From NCBI GenBank assembly GCA_963835135.1, contig CAWIEF010000003.1:558001-622000 (forward strand): DNA of 64,000 nt, given 5' to 3'. This stretch comes from JAVVHH01 sp963835135. GTDB taxonomy: Bacteria; Pseudomonadota; Alphaproteobacteria; Acetobacterales; Acetobacteraceae. Below are positions 56,797 through 64,000 of the stretch, in pieces. How positions within the stretch are numbered: the first letter of the stretch is position 1; the number at the start of each line of letters is the position of its first letter. A model generated the notes under the pieces. The model was not told where the DNA came from. It did not search any database and worked only from the letters and a program-made list of their open reading frames with translations. The position numbers and the translations under genes were made by a program.

Positions 56797-57147
56797 ATGA
56801 GCCGCATCATCCGTACGGAGCCGAACCCGGTGCTCGCCAAGGCCGTCGAGTATCACGGCTTCGTTTTCGTCCAGGGCGTGACCGCGTCCGACCTCAGCAA
56901 GGATGTCACGGGACAGACGGAGGAGGTGCTGAAGGGGATCGATGAGATCCTCGAGACCCATGGCACGGACAAGACGCGCCTCCTGCAAGCGCAGATCTGG
57001 CTGAAGGACATTAGAGACAGGGAGGCGATGAACAAGGTTTGGAGCGCTTGGCTACCGGCCGAGGGCGCTCCAGCCCGCGCCTGCGTGCAGGCTCACATGG
57101 CCGATCCCCGCCATCTGGTGGAGATCATGGTGACGACATGTAAATAG
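56797..57147 (+). CDS. RidA/YjgF family protein
   Basis: 116 residues: compact RidA fold, with the substrate-binding Arg in APARACVQAHM and the downstream Glu in HLVEIMVTT. RidA proteins hydrolyse reactive enamine/imine intermediates; this one belongs to a divergent subgroup that begins SRIIRTEPNPVLAKAVEYHGF, so exact activity is open. 25 bp downstream of the lipoprotein gene. Confidence 0.85.
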   Translation: MSRIIRTEPNPVLAKAVEYHGFVFVQGVTASDLSKDVTGQTEEVLKGIDEILETHGTDKTRLLQAQIWLKDIRDREAMNKVWSAWLPAEGAPARACVQAHMADPRHLVEIMVTTCK

Positions 57148-57157
57148 CCGCGGAATC

Positions 57158-57198
57158 GCTGTGGCTGACGTGCCATACTGTTGCTTGTTGGCCACAGC
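57158..57198 (+). terminator. Candidate terminator after the RidA gene
   Basis: GCTGTGGC (57158-57165) pairs perfectly with GCCACAGC (57191-57198) across a 25-base loop, just after the RidA stop and followed by an AT-rich stretch (ACATTATTATTCG). Large loop, so only a candidate. Confidence 0.33.
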
Positions 57199-57298
57199 AC
57201 ATTATTATTCGTTCCGAAGCTGCAAATAAGGTCAGTGGATGTGACCTGCTTCCTAATTCAGCGTGAGATCTAGGCCATAAATTTACGAAACTCTTCGC

Positions 57299-57321
57299 GA
57301 TTGGCTGAAACTTTGCCAATC
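57299..57321. promoter_or_regulatory. Inverted repeat upstream of the CHAP gene
   Basis: GATTGGC (57299-57305) and GCCAATC (57315-57321) form a 7 bp palindrome with a 9-base centre, in an unusually AT-rich 240 bp leader region. It lies 66 bp before the CHAP start and could be an operator. Confidence 0.3.
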
Positions 57322-57387
57322 GGGTTGCCACGCCTGCGGCTCGGAACCTAACCCATGTTCACGTAGCGGTGACCAGAAGGGTAGCAG

Positions 57388-58272
57388 ATGCGAGCACGTT
57401 GGTTTGGTCAGGGCCTCGATATGGTTGCCGGCACGTTGATTGTTCTGGCCTTGTCACACGGAGCCGCCGAGGCGCGGAGCAAGCACACGGCTGAACTCTC
57501 TCGGCACCACGCCGCCTCAAGCACCGGTTTCGGCCGGGTCTACCGAACCTATGCCGGCCATAGCTGGCGGCCATCCTGGCGGCGTAGCGCGCTGCAATGC
57601 GTGCCGTTCGCCAGGGAGAACTCCGGCATCGAGCTGTCAGGCAATGCCGGCACGTGGTGGAACAATGCATCGGGCTTGTATGAACGCGGCGCCCGCCCCG
57701 AAGTGGGGAGCATCCTGAACTTTCGCGCTACAGGCCATATGCGCATGGGGCACGTGGCCGTCGTGACGAACGTGATCTCGCCGCGCCACATCGAAATCGA
57801 TCACGCCAACTGGGGAGCGCCAGGTCGCGTGAGCCGCAACATCGACGTCGTCGATGTCTCGGCGAGCAACGATTGGACCGAGGTCCGGGTCGCGCTCGGC
57901 GAGGCCGAGGACTATGGCAGCGTCTATCCGACTTACGGCTTCATCTACGATCGCCCAGATCGCGGGACGATGGTCGCCAACGCGACGCCCACGCCCATGC
58001 CGTCCGATGCGCAGATGGCGAACGAGCGCACGGCGGCCGCGGCGAGTGCGGAGGTCCCCGAAGAAGTGGCCGAGGCCGCCGGAGATGACGACGGCGCCGC
58101 GCCGCGCTACTCGGGCCGCCATCGCCGCGGCATGCACGGACGGTATTCCGCGCTCCATGTCGCCGGGTCGGCTCACCATCGCGGCTACGGCTCGACTGCG
58201 ACGACCTACCGCATCAGCACGCACCCCGCCGTCGTCGGCCGCCCGCACAAGGCCAGCCACCGCCACTTCTGA
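57388..58272 (+). CDS. Exported CHAP-domain peptidoglycan hydrolase
   Basis: 294 residues. N-terminal signal (VAGTLIVLALSHGAAEA), CHAP domain (about 68-180) with nucleophile Cys71 (LQCVPFAREN), His122 (GHVAVVTN) and the DHANW region near 138-142. A His/Ala-rich, low-complexity tail follows. CHAP amidases cleave peptidoglycan in the cell wall. Its AT-rich upstream region differs from the rest of the window and may hold its promoter. Confidence 0.85.
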   Translation: MRARWFGQGLDMVAGTLIVLALSHGAAEARSKHTAELSRHHAASSTGFGRVYRTYAGHSWRPSWRRSALQCVPFARENSGIELSGNAGTWWNNASGLYERGARPEVGSILNFRATGHMRMGHVAVVTNVISPRHIEIDHANWGAPGRVSRNIDVVDVSASNDWTEVRVALGEAEDYGSVYPTYGFIYDRPDRGTMVANATPTPMPSDAQMANERTAAAASAEVPEEVAEAAGDDDGAAPRYSGRHRRGMHGRYSALHVAGSAHHRGYGSTATTYRISTHPAVVGRPHKASHRHF

Positions 58273-58333
58273 ACGCGCTCAACATCCCCCTGCGTTTGTC
58301 GTAGCGTCACGGCAAACGCAGGGGGAGAACGAC

Positions 58334-60014
58334 ATGGCGGACGCCGACGCATTTCGGGCCGCGCGCGATGTGCTGCTCGAGCATCGCAACGACCTCGCCG
58401 CCGCCGCCGCCGCGTTCGCCTGGCCTCGGCTCGACCGCTTCAATTGGGCGCTCGACTATTTCGATCCCATGGCGACCGGCAACGAGCAGATCGCGCTGCG
58501 GATTCTCGGGCCTGAGTTCGGACGAGAGCGTCAGTTTCGCGTCGCTTGCGGCGCGCTCCAATCAAGTCGCCAACTTCCTGCGCGCGGCCGGGGTGCGCCG
58601 CGGTGATCGCGTGTTGCTGCTGCTCGGCAACGTCGTGCCGTTGTGGGAGACGATGCTCGCCGCGATGAAGCTTGGCGCGGTGGTCATTCCGGCAACCACG
58701 ATGCTGACCGAGGCCGACCTGGCTGACCGCCTCGCCCGCGGACGCGTACGGGCCGTTGTGGCGGACGCCGCGCTCGCGCCGCGGTTCGAGGCGCTCAAGG
58801 GCGATTACGTGCGGATCGCCGTGGGATCGGCTCCCGCTTGGCGCGACCTCGCCGAGAGCAAGGCGGAGGCCACCGCCTTCGACCCGCAAGGGGAGACCCG
58901 CGCGACCGACCCGCTCCTGCTCTACTTCACCTCCGGCACGACATCGAAGCCAAAGCTGGTGCTGCATAGCCATGAGAGCTACCCGGTCGGCCATCTCAGC
59001 ACGATGTACTGGATCGGTGTGCAGCCCGGCGACGTGCATCTCAACATCTCCTCGCCGGGTTGGGCAAAACACGCCTACTCAAGCTTCTTCGCGCCATGGA
59101 ATGCCGGCGCGACGGTCCTGATCCTCAATCAGCCGCGCTTCGACGCGCTCGGCTTGCTCGGCGTGCTCGCGACGAAGGGCGTGACGACGTTCTGCGCGCC
59201 ACCCACGGTATGGCGCATGCTGATCCAGGCCGATCTGGGTGCTGTGGCCGTGCACGTGCGCGAGGCCGTGTCGGCGGGCGAACCGCTCAATCCCGAGGTG
59301 ATCGAGCGGGTTCAGGACGCTTGGGGCGTCACCATCCGCGACGGCTACGGCCAGACCGAAACGACGCTGCAGATCGGCAACATGCCGGGTCAGCCCGTGA
59401 CGCCCGGCTCGATGGGACGGCCAGCGCCGGGCTACACAATCCGCCTGCTGAACCCGGACGGGGACGATGCGGAGGAAGGCGAGATCGCCATTGCGCTCGA
59501 CCCGGCTCCGACGGCGCTCATGCAGGGCTATCTCGATGACGGCGGCGTGCTGCAGGCGCCGCGCGGCGCCGCCTATCGCACCGGCGACGTCGCGCTCCGC
59601 AACGCGGACGGCAGCCTCACCTATGTCGGCCGCGCCGATGACGTATTCAAATCGAGCGGCTACCGGATCAGCCCGTTCGAGCTGGAGAGCGTGCTGATCG
59701 AGCACGACGCGGTCGCCGAGGCCGCGGTCGTGCCATCGCCCGATCCGGTGCGAACCGCCTTGCCAAAGGCCTTTATCGCGCTGGCCGAAGGTCACGCGCC
59801 CGACGCGGCCACCGCGGCCAGCATCTTCGAGCATCTCCGCGCCCGGCTCGCCCCCTACAAGCGGATCCGCCGCCTCGAGTTCTACGAGTTGCCGAAGACG
59901 ATCTCCGGCAAGATCCGCCGCGTGGACCTCCGCCGGCTCGAGGCAACCCGACGGAGCACGGAGGCGACCGGCCCGCTCGAGTTCGTCGATGAGGCCAGCG
60001 TCGCTACGGGATGA
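58334..60014 (+). pseudogene. AMP-dependent acyl-CoA synthetase, frameshifted (one extra base near 58509)
   Basis: ANL-superfamily synthetase. From ATG 58334 the N-terminus reads normally (MADADAFRAARDVLLEHRND, then ALRIL) to about 58505, where the frame breaks; the +1 frame then gives SSDESVSFASLAARSNQVANF and the rest, including LLYFTSGTTSKPKL, DGYGQTETT, YRTGDVALRN, GRADDVFKSSGYRISP and a C-terminal Lys in KTISGKIRR. Removing one G from GGG near 58508 restores about 559 residues. The total length is one base over a codon multiple, as for aroE and livH. Closest types are medium-chain/short-chain acyl-CoA synthetases. Confidence 0.85.
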
Positions 60015-60966
60015 GATTGGCCGGCGTGCGCCCGGCGAGCACAGCGTCGATCCCGTCGAGCACGAGATGGCCCATCGCATCCCGCGTCTCCACGGTCGCG
60101 CTACCGAGATGCGGCAGGAGCACGACGTTCTCCAATTCGAAATAGCCGGGCGCCAGCCGCGGCTCGTTGTTGTAGACGTCGAGCCCGGCGGCGGCGACTT
60201 GCCCGGATGTCAGCGCGGCAATCAGCGCGTCGTCGTCGATCAGCGTGCCGCGCGCGGCGTTGGCGACGATGGCGCCCCTCGGCAACTTGCCGATCCGCGC
60301 CGCATCGAGCCAGTGCCGGGTCCCCTCCCCGCCCGGCGCATGCAGCGACAGCACGTCGCAGACCGCGAGGAAGCTGTCATCGTCCGCATGGAAGGTGGCG
60401 CCACCCTCCAACTCCGGCGGCAGACGCTGCTGATCGCGGTAGTGCACCGCCATGCCGAAGCCCGCCGCCATGCGTGCGAGTTCGCGGCCGATGCGGCCCA
60501 TGCCGAAGATGCCGAGCCGGCGGCCGGACACGAGCGTCCCCATCAGCTGCGTCGGCGCCCAGCCATCCCATGTCCGGCTCCGCACAAGACGCTCCCCCTC
60601 CCCGGCCCGTCGCGCGGCCGCCAAAATGAGCAACATCGCACATTCCGCGGTCGCGACGCTGAGCACGTCGGGCGTGTTGACGACGGGGATGCCGCGGGCC
60701 CGCGCGGCCGCCATGTCGATATGGTCGAAGCCGACGCTGAACGTTCCGATCACCTTCACGCTGTCCGGCAGCGCACCGATGGTTTCGGCATCGAGCTTTT
60801 CGGCCGGGCAGCAGAGGATCGCGGCGGCGCCGTCGGCGCGGGCGAGGATGTCGGCCCCGGTGACCCGCGCGTCGGAGGGGCTGAGCCGTGCGTCGAAGGA
60901 GCGCTGAGCCCGCGCCTCGATAGCGGCGGGCAGGCGCCGGGTCACGAGCAGGATCGGCTTGGTCAT
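60004..60966 (-). CDS. D-2-hydroxyacid dehydrogenase (glyoxylate/hydroxypyruvate reductase-like)
   Basis: 320 residues. Rossmann GMGRIGRE, catalytic Arg239 (NAARGTLID), Glu268 (YNNEPR) and His286 (LLPHLGSAT). Reduces a 2-oxo acid with NAD(P)H; the GRHPR-like pattern makes glyoxylate or hydroxypyruvate likely substrates. GGAGG sits about 10 bases before ATG 60966. It is divergent from hyuA and convergent with the synthetase. Confidence 0.88.
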   Translation of the reverse strand: MTKPILLVTRRLPAAIEARAQRSFDARLSPSDARVTGADILARADGAAAILCCPAEKLDAETIGALPDSVKVIGTFSVGFDHIDMAAARARGIPVVNTPDVLSVATAECAMLLILAAARRAGEGERLVRSRTWDGWAPTQLMGTLVSGRRLGIFGMGRIGRELARMAAGFGMAVHYRDQQRLPPELEGGATFHADDDSFLAVCDVLSLHAPGGEGTRHWLDAARIGKLPRGAIVANAARGTLIDDDALIAALTSGQVAAAGLDVYNNEPRLAPGYFELENVVLLPHLGSATVETRDAMGHLVLDGIDAVLAGRTPANLIP

Positions 60967-61045
60967 GGGTCGGTTTCCTCCGAGGTCGATGGGCGGAATG
61001 ATGGCCGGGGTTGCGGGCGGGCGGAAGGGTCGGCAGGCTGATGCG

Positions 61046-63115
61046 ATGCAGCATGCCCGCTTGGCCGTCGATATCGGCGGCACGTTCACAGACCTCGCTC
61101 TCGAGCACGGCGGCCGCCGCGTCACCACCAAGGTCCTGACCACGCCGGCGCAGCCGGAGCAGGGCGTCTTGGACGGGGTCGCTGCGATCCTGCATCAGGC
61201 CAGCATGACGCCCGGCGACGTCGACATCCTGGTGCATGGCACGACGCTGGCCACGAACGCCATCATCGAACGGAAGGGCGCGGTGACGGCGCTCATCACC
61301 ACACAGGGGTTCCGTGACGTTCTCGCGCTCGGCAATGAGAGCCGGTACGACCAATACGACCTCAACATTCACCTGCCGCAGCCGCTGGTGCCCCGCTATC
61401 TCCGCTTACCGGTGCCCGAGCGGCTCGACAACGAGGGCAACGTGCTGCTCGCGCTCGACGAGGATGCGGTGCTGGACCTGGTGCCGGCGCTACGGCGCGA
61501 GGGGGTCGGCAGCCTCGCGGTCGGGTTCCTGCACAGCTACGTCAATCCGGATCATGAGCGGCGGGTGCGGAGCTTGTTGGAACAAGCGTTGCCCGGCCTG
61601 CCGATCTCGCTGTCGTCGGATGTTTCGCCCGAGATGCGCGAGTGGGAGCGGTTCAGCACGACGGCCGCCAATGCCTATGTGCAGCCGCTGATCGCGGGCT
61701 ACCTCCGGCGTCTCGAAGCCGGGCTCGTGGCGATGGGACTGACGGCGCCGATGTTCATGATGCTGTCCGGCGGAGGCCTGACGACCATTGAGACGGCCTG
61801 CCGCTTTCCGATCCGCCTGGTCGAGAGCGGGCCGGCCGGCGGCGCTATCTTCGCCGCCGATATCGCCCGGCAATGCGGGCTCGAGCAGGTGCTCAGCTTC
61901 GACATGGGCGGCACGACCGCCAAGGTGTGTCTGATCGAGAACTACCAGCCGCAGGCCTCGCGCAGCTTCGAGGTCGCCCGCGTCGGACGGTTCAAGAAGG
62001 GCTCCGGCCTTCCGCTGCGCATCCCGGTGATCGAGATGGTTGAGATCGGCGCCGGCGGTGGCAGCGTCGCCGGCGTGGACGCGCTCGGCCGCATCAGCGT
62101 CGGGCCAGAGAGCGCCGGTGCGGATCCGGGGCCCGCCTGCTACGGCCGCGGCGGCGCGGCGGCGACGGTGACGGACGCCAATCTGCTGCTCGGGCGTTAT
62201 GACCCGGCGCGCTTCGCCGGCGGCGCGATGCAGTTGCATCGCGACCCGGCCGCCGCTGCGATGGCCGCCTGCGTGGGCGAGCGGATCGGGCTTGAGCCGG
62301 ACATGGCGGCGCTGGGGATCATCGAGATGGTGGACGAGAACATGGCCAACGCCGCCCGGGTGCATGCGATCGAGAGTGGCAAATCGTACGGCGGCCGAAC
62401 GCTGATCGCGTTCGGCGGCGGCGGTCCAGTGCATGGCTATCGCGTGGCCGAGAAAGTGGGCATCGACCGCGTGCTGGTGCCGGTCGGCGCGGGCGTCGGC
62501 AGCGCCATCGGCTTCCTAAGGGCGCCCGTTGGCTACGAGGTGGTGCGCAGCCGATACGGGCGGCTGGGCACCTACGACGTAAGTGGAATCAATGCGTTGC
62601 TGGACGATATGCTGGCGGAAGCTGAGGCCGTGGTGGCCGGCGGCAGCTTCGGCGCACCCACCCGGCAGAGCCGTCTGGCGTTCATGCGCTACGTCGGTCA
62701 GGGCCACGAGATCCCGGTGACGTTGCCCGAGCGCCGCCTCGAGGACGCCGACGTCGCAGCCTTGCGGCAGGAGTTCGACGCCGCCTACGCGCGCTTCTAT
62801 GACCGCCCGGTCCCAGGATCGGATGTCGAGGTGATGAGCTATGCCGTGACGGTCACGACCGTGCCGGATGCTGGAACGGCCGGGCCGCCGCCGGCCGGAG
62901 CGTCGGCCGAACCCGGCGAGCAACGGGTCCGCGACACGGCCACCGGCGACGAGGCGGCCTGGGCGGTGCATCGGCGTGCCGATCTCGCGGTCGGACAGCG
63001 GATCGCCGGACCGGCCATCGTCGCGGAGGACGAGACGAGCACGCTGATCGGGCCGGGCTGGTCGGCGCGTGTCGACGAACGGGGCTATCTAGACCTTCGG
63101 AGAATTGCCGCATGA
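61046..63115 (+). CDS. hyuA: Hydantoinase/oxoprolinase subunit A (HyuA)
   Basis: 689 residues of the ATP-dependent hydantoinase/5-oxoprolinase A family. AVDIGGTFTDLAL (ATP-binding) at the N-terminus, HGTTLATNAIIERKG, REWERFSTTAANAYVQP, and a C-terminal hydantoinase A region. With HyuB it opens cyclic amides such as N-methylhydantoin or 5-oxoproline. ATG 61046 is preferred over an earlier in-frame start (60959), which overlaps the divergent dehydrogenase gene. The stop overlaps hyuB (ATGA). Confidence 0.9.
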   Translation: MQHARLAVDIGGTFTDLALEHGGRRVTTKVLTTPAQPEQGVLDGVAAILHQASMTPGDVDILVHGTTLATNAIIERKGAVTALITTQGFRDVLALGNESRYDQYDLNIHLPQPLVPRYLRLPVPERLDNEGNVLLALDEDAVLDLVPALRREGVGSLAVGFLHSYVNPDHERRVRSLLEQALPGLPISLSSDVSPEMREWERFSTTAANAYVQPLIAGYLRRLEAGLVAMGLTAPMFMMLSGGGLTTIETACRFPIRLVESGPAGGAIFAADIARQCGLEQVLSFDMGGTTAKVCLIENYQPQASRSFEVARVGRFKKGSGLPLRIPVIEMVEIGAGGGSVAGVDALGRISVGPESAGADPGPACYGRGGAAATVTDANLLLGRYDPARFAGGAMQLHRDPAAAAMAACVGERIGLEPDMAALGIIEMVDENMANAARVHAIESGKSYGGRTLIAFGGGGPVHGYRVAEKVGIDRVLVPVGAGVGSAIGFLRAPVGYEVVRSRYGRLGTYDVSGINALLDDMLAEAEAVVAGGSFGAPTRQSRLAFMRYVGQGHEIPVTLPERRLEDADVAALRQEFDAAYARFYDRPVPGSDVEVMSYAVTVTTVPDAGTAGPPPAGASAEPGEQRVRDTATGDEAAWAVHRRADLAVGQRIAGPAIVAEDETSTLIGPGWSARVDERGYLDLRRIAA

Positions 63116-64000
63116 GCGCTTTGGCAGACATCCAGCGGCAGGTCATGTGGAACCGCCTGATCGCCGTCGTCGAGGAACAGGCCCAAACCATGATCCGCAC
63201 CGCATTCAGCACCACGGTGCGGGAGGCGGGCGACCTCTCGGCCGGCATCTTCGATTTGCAAGGGCGGATGCTGGCCCAAGCGGTGACGGGCACGCCGGGC
63301 CACGTGAACTCGATGATGGAAAGCGTCGGCCATTTCCTGCGCAAGTTTCCCGCCGGATCGATGCAAGACGGCGACCACCTGATCACCAACGACCCCTGGC
63401 TCGGGACCGGCCATCTCCATGACCTGACCGTCGTGACGCCCGCGTTCTACCGCGGCCGGCTGGTCGCGTTGTTTGCCAATACGGCGCACGTGATCGACGT
63501 GGGGGGGCTCGGGATGGGGCCGGAGGGGCGGTCCGTCTTCGAGGAAGGCCTTTATATCCCAATCGTGAAATGCTTCGAGGCCGGGCGGCCGAACGCCACG
63601 TTCTTCGATTTCCTGCGCGCGGGAACGCGGTTGCCGGTCGAGCTGGAAGGCGATGTCTACTCGCTGTGCGCGTGCAACGAGGCGGGCGCGCGGCGGCTCG
63701 TCGGGATGTTTGACGAGTTCAAGCTCGACGGGATCGAAGCGCTTGCGTCGCATATATTCGACAGCTCGCATCGCGCCACCATGGCCGAGATCGCCGCGCT
63801 GCCGCCCGGCCGGTTCTCCGCGGAGATCTGGTCCGACGGCTACGAGGCGCCGATCCGCCTCGCCGCGGCGATGACGATCGCGGCGGACGGGATCACGGTC
63901 GATTTCGAGGGCACATCCGGCCTATCGGGCCGTGGCATCAACGTGCCGGCAGCCTACGCCCGGGCTTATGCCAGCTTCGGCATCAAATGCGTGGTCGCCC
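63112..64000 (+). CDS. hyuB: Hydantoinase/oxoprolinase subunit B (HyuB), 3' truncated
   Basis: Frame open to the window end: 296 codons seen of about 520-580 usual. LTNDPWLGTGHLHDLTVVTPAFYRGRLVA-type segment and LHDLTVV match the family; the ATG overlaps the hyuA stop by 4 bp. Partner subunit of HyuA. Not visible beyond 64000. Confidence 0.88.
   Translation, partial: MSALADIQRQVMWNRLIAVVEEQAQTMIRTAFSTTVREAGDLSAGIFDLQGRMLAQAVTGTPGHVNSMMESVGHFLRKFPAGSMQDGDHLITNDPWLGTGHLHDLTVVTPAFYRGRLVALFANTAHVIDVGGLGMGPEGRSVFEEGLYIPIVKCFEAGRPNATFFDFLRAGTRLPVELEGDVYSLCACNEAGARRLVGMFDEFKLDGIEALASHIFDSSHRATMAEIAALPPGRFSAEIWSDGYEAPIRLAAAMTIAADGITVDFEGTSGLSGRGINVPAAYARAYASFGIKCVVA

Overview
The window is a 64 kb piece of a GC-rich (clearly well above 60% G+C) chromosome from an alphaproteobacterium, most likely a member of the Acetobacteraceae/Rhodospirillales. 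The pointers are a GapR (DUF2312) gene, the dapF-mtaB-ftsY order, the tadA/rluB/rsmD/mutL cluster, the divergent purD/xseA pair, a PheT insertion of a kind I associate with this family, and a PEP-CTERM protein. The family-level assignment is inference. It is a densely packed, mostly housekeeping region: many genes overlap by 1-4 bp (ATGA, GTGA or TGATG junctions), and no gene-free gap exceeds about 250 bp. I see no rRNA, CRISPR array, insertion sequence, phage or plasmid gene.

Layout. 0-5.4 kb: partial retropepsin-like protease, isovaleryl-CoA dehydrogenase plus pyrF, divergent acyl-CoA synthetase, Nudix hydrolase and two small exported or membrane proteins. 5.4-8.3 kb: dapF-mtaB-ftsY (minus strand). 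8.4-10.2 kb: fasciclin protein, ECF sigma factor and RskA-type anti-sigma. 10.2-14.7 kb: rpmI-rplT and pheS-pheT. 14.7-18 kb: PEP-CTERM protein coupled to a Tat-exported ferritin-like protein, then a family-5 solute-binding protein. 18-21.3 kb: tRNA-Ile(CAT), small Cys-rich exported protein, ppa, ettA, GNAT. 21.3-27.4 kb: aroE (frameshifted), small membrane protein, and a branched-chain amino-acid ABC transporter (livF, fused livM-livG, livH frameshifted, livK). 27.5-34.9 kb: Sco, tRNA-Asn, tRNA-Leu, gapR, inositol-phosphatase-like protein, hflX, hfq, DUF3574 protein, M20 deacylase, mutL. 34.9-41.8 kb: rsmD, rluB, class I glutamine amidotransferase, tadA, cupin, lipoprotein hydrolase, purD, xseA. 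41.8-49.4 kb: unknown acidic protein, aminotransferase, Ggt-like lipoprotein, DsbA-like protein, degenerate receiver, lipoprotein, N-carbamoyl hydrolase-type M20 enzyme, acyltransferase. 49.4-54.3 kb: tkt-gap-pgk and a TspO homologue. 54.3-64 kb: amidase, small proteins, RidA, CHAP protein, acyl-CoA synthetase (frameshifted), 2-hydroxyacid dehydrogenase and hyuA-hyuB (hyuB runs off the end).

Functional links: leucine/acyl-CoA catabolism at the left end; translation and tRNA charging (rpmI, rplT, pheST, tadA, rsmD, rluB, ettA, hfq/hflX); central carbon metabolism (tkt-gap-pgk); amino-acid uptake (liv) and amide/hydantoin turnover (M20 enzymes, amidase, hyuAB).

Points worth a second look: three genes (aroE, livH, acyl-CoA synthetase) each carry what looks like one extra base at a short homopolymer, which fits sequencing/assembly error better than three independent gene losses; an approximately 83-104 bp REP/BIME-like palindromic element occurs three times between genes; XseA carries 43-residue tandem repeats in its coiled-coil region; HflX lacks an ATG/GTG/TTG start; and a fasciclin-sigma-antisigma module and a ferritin/PEP-CTERM pair may be small exported-protein systems.
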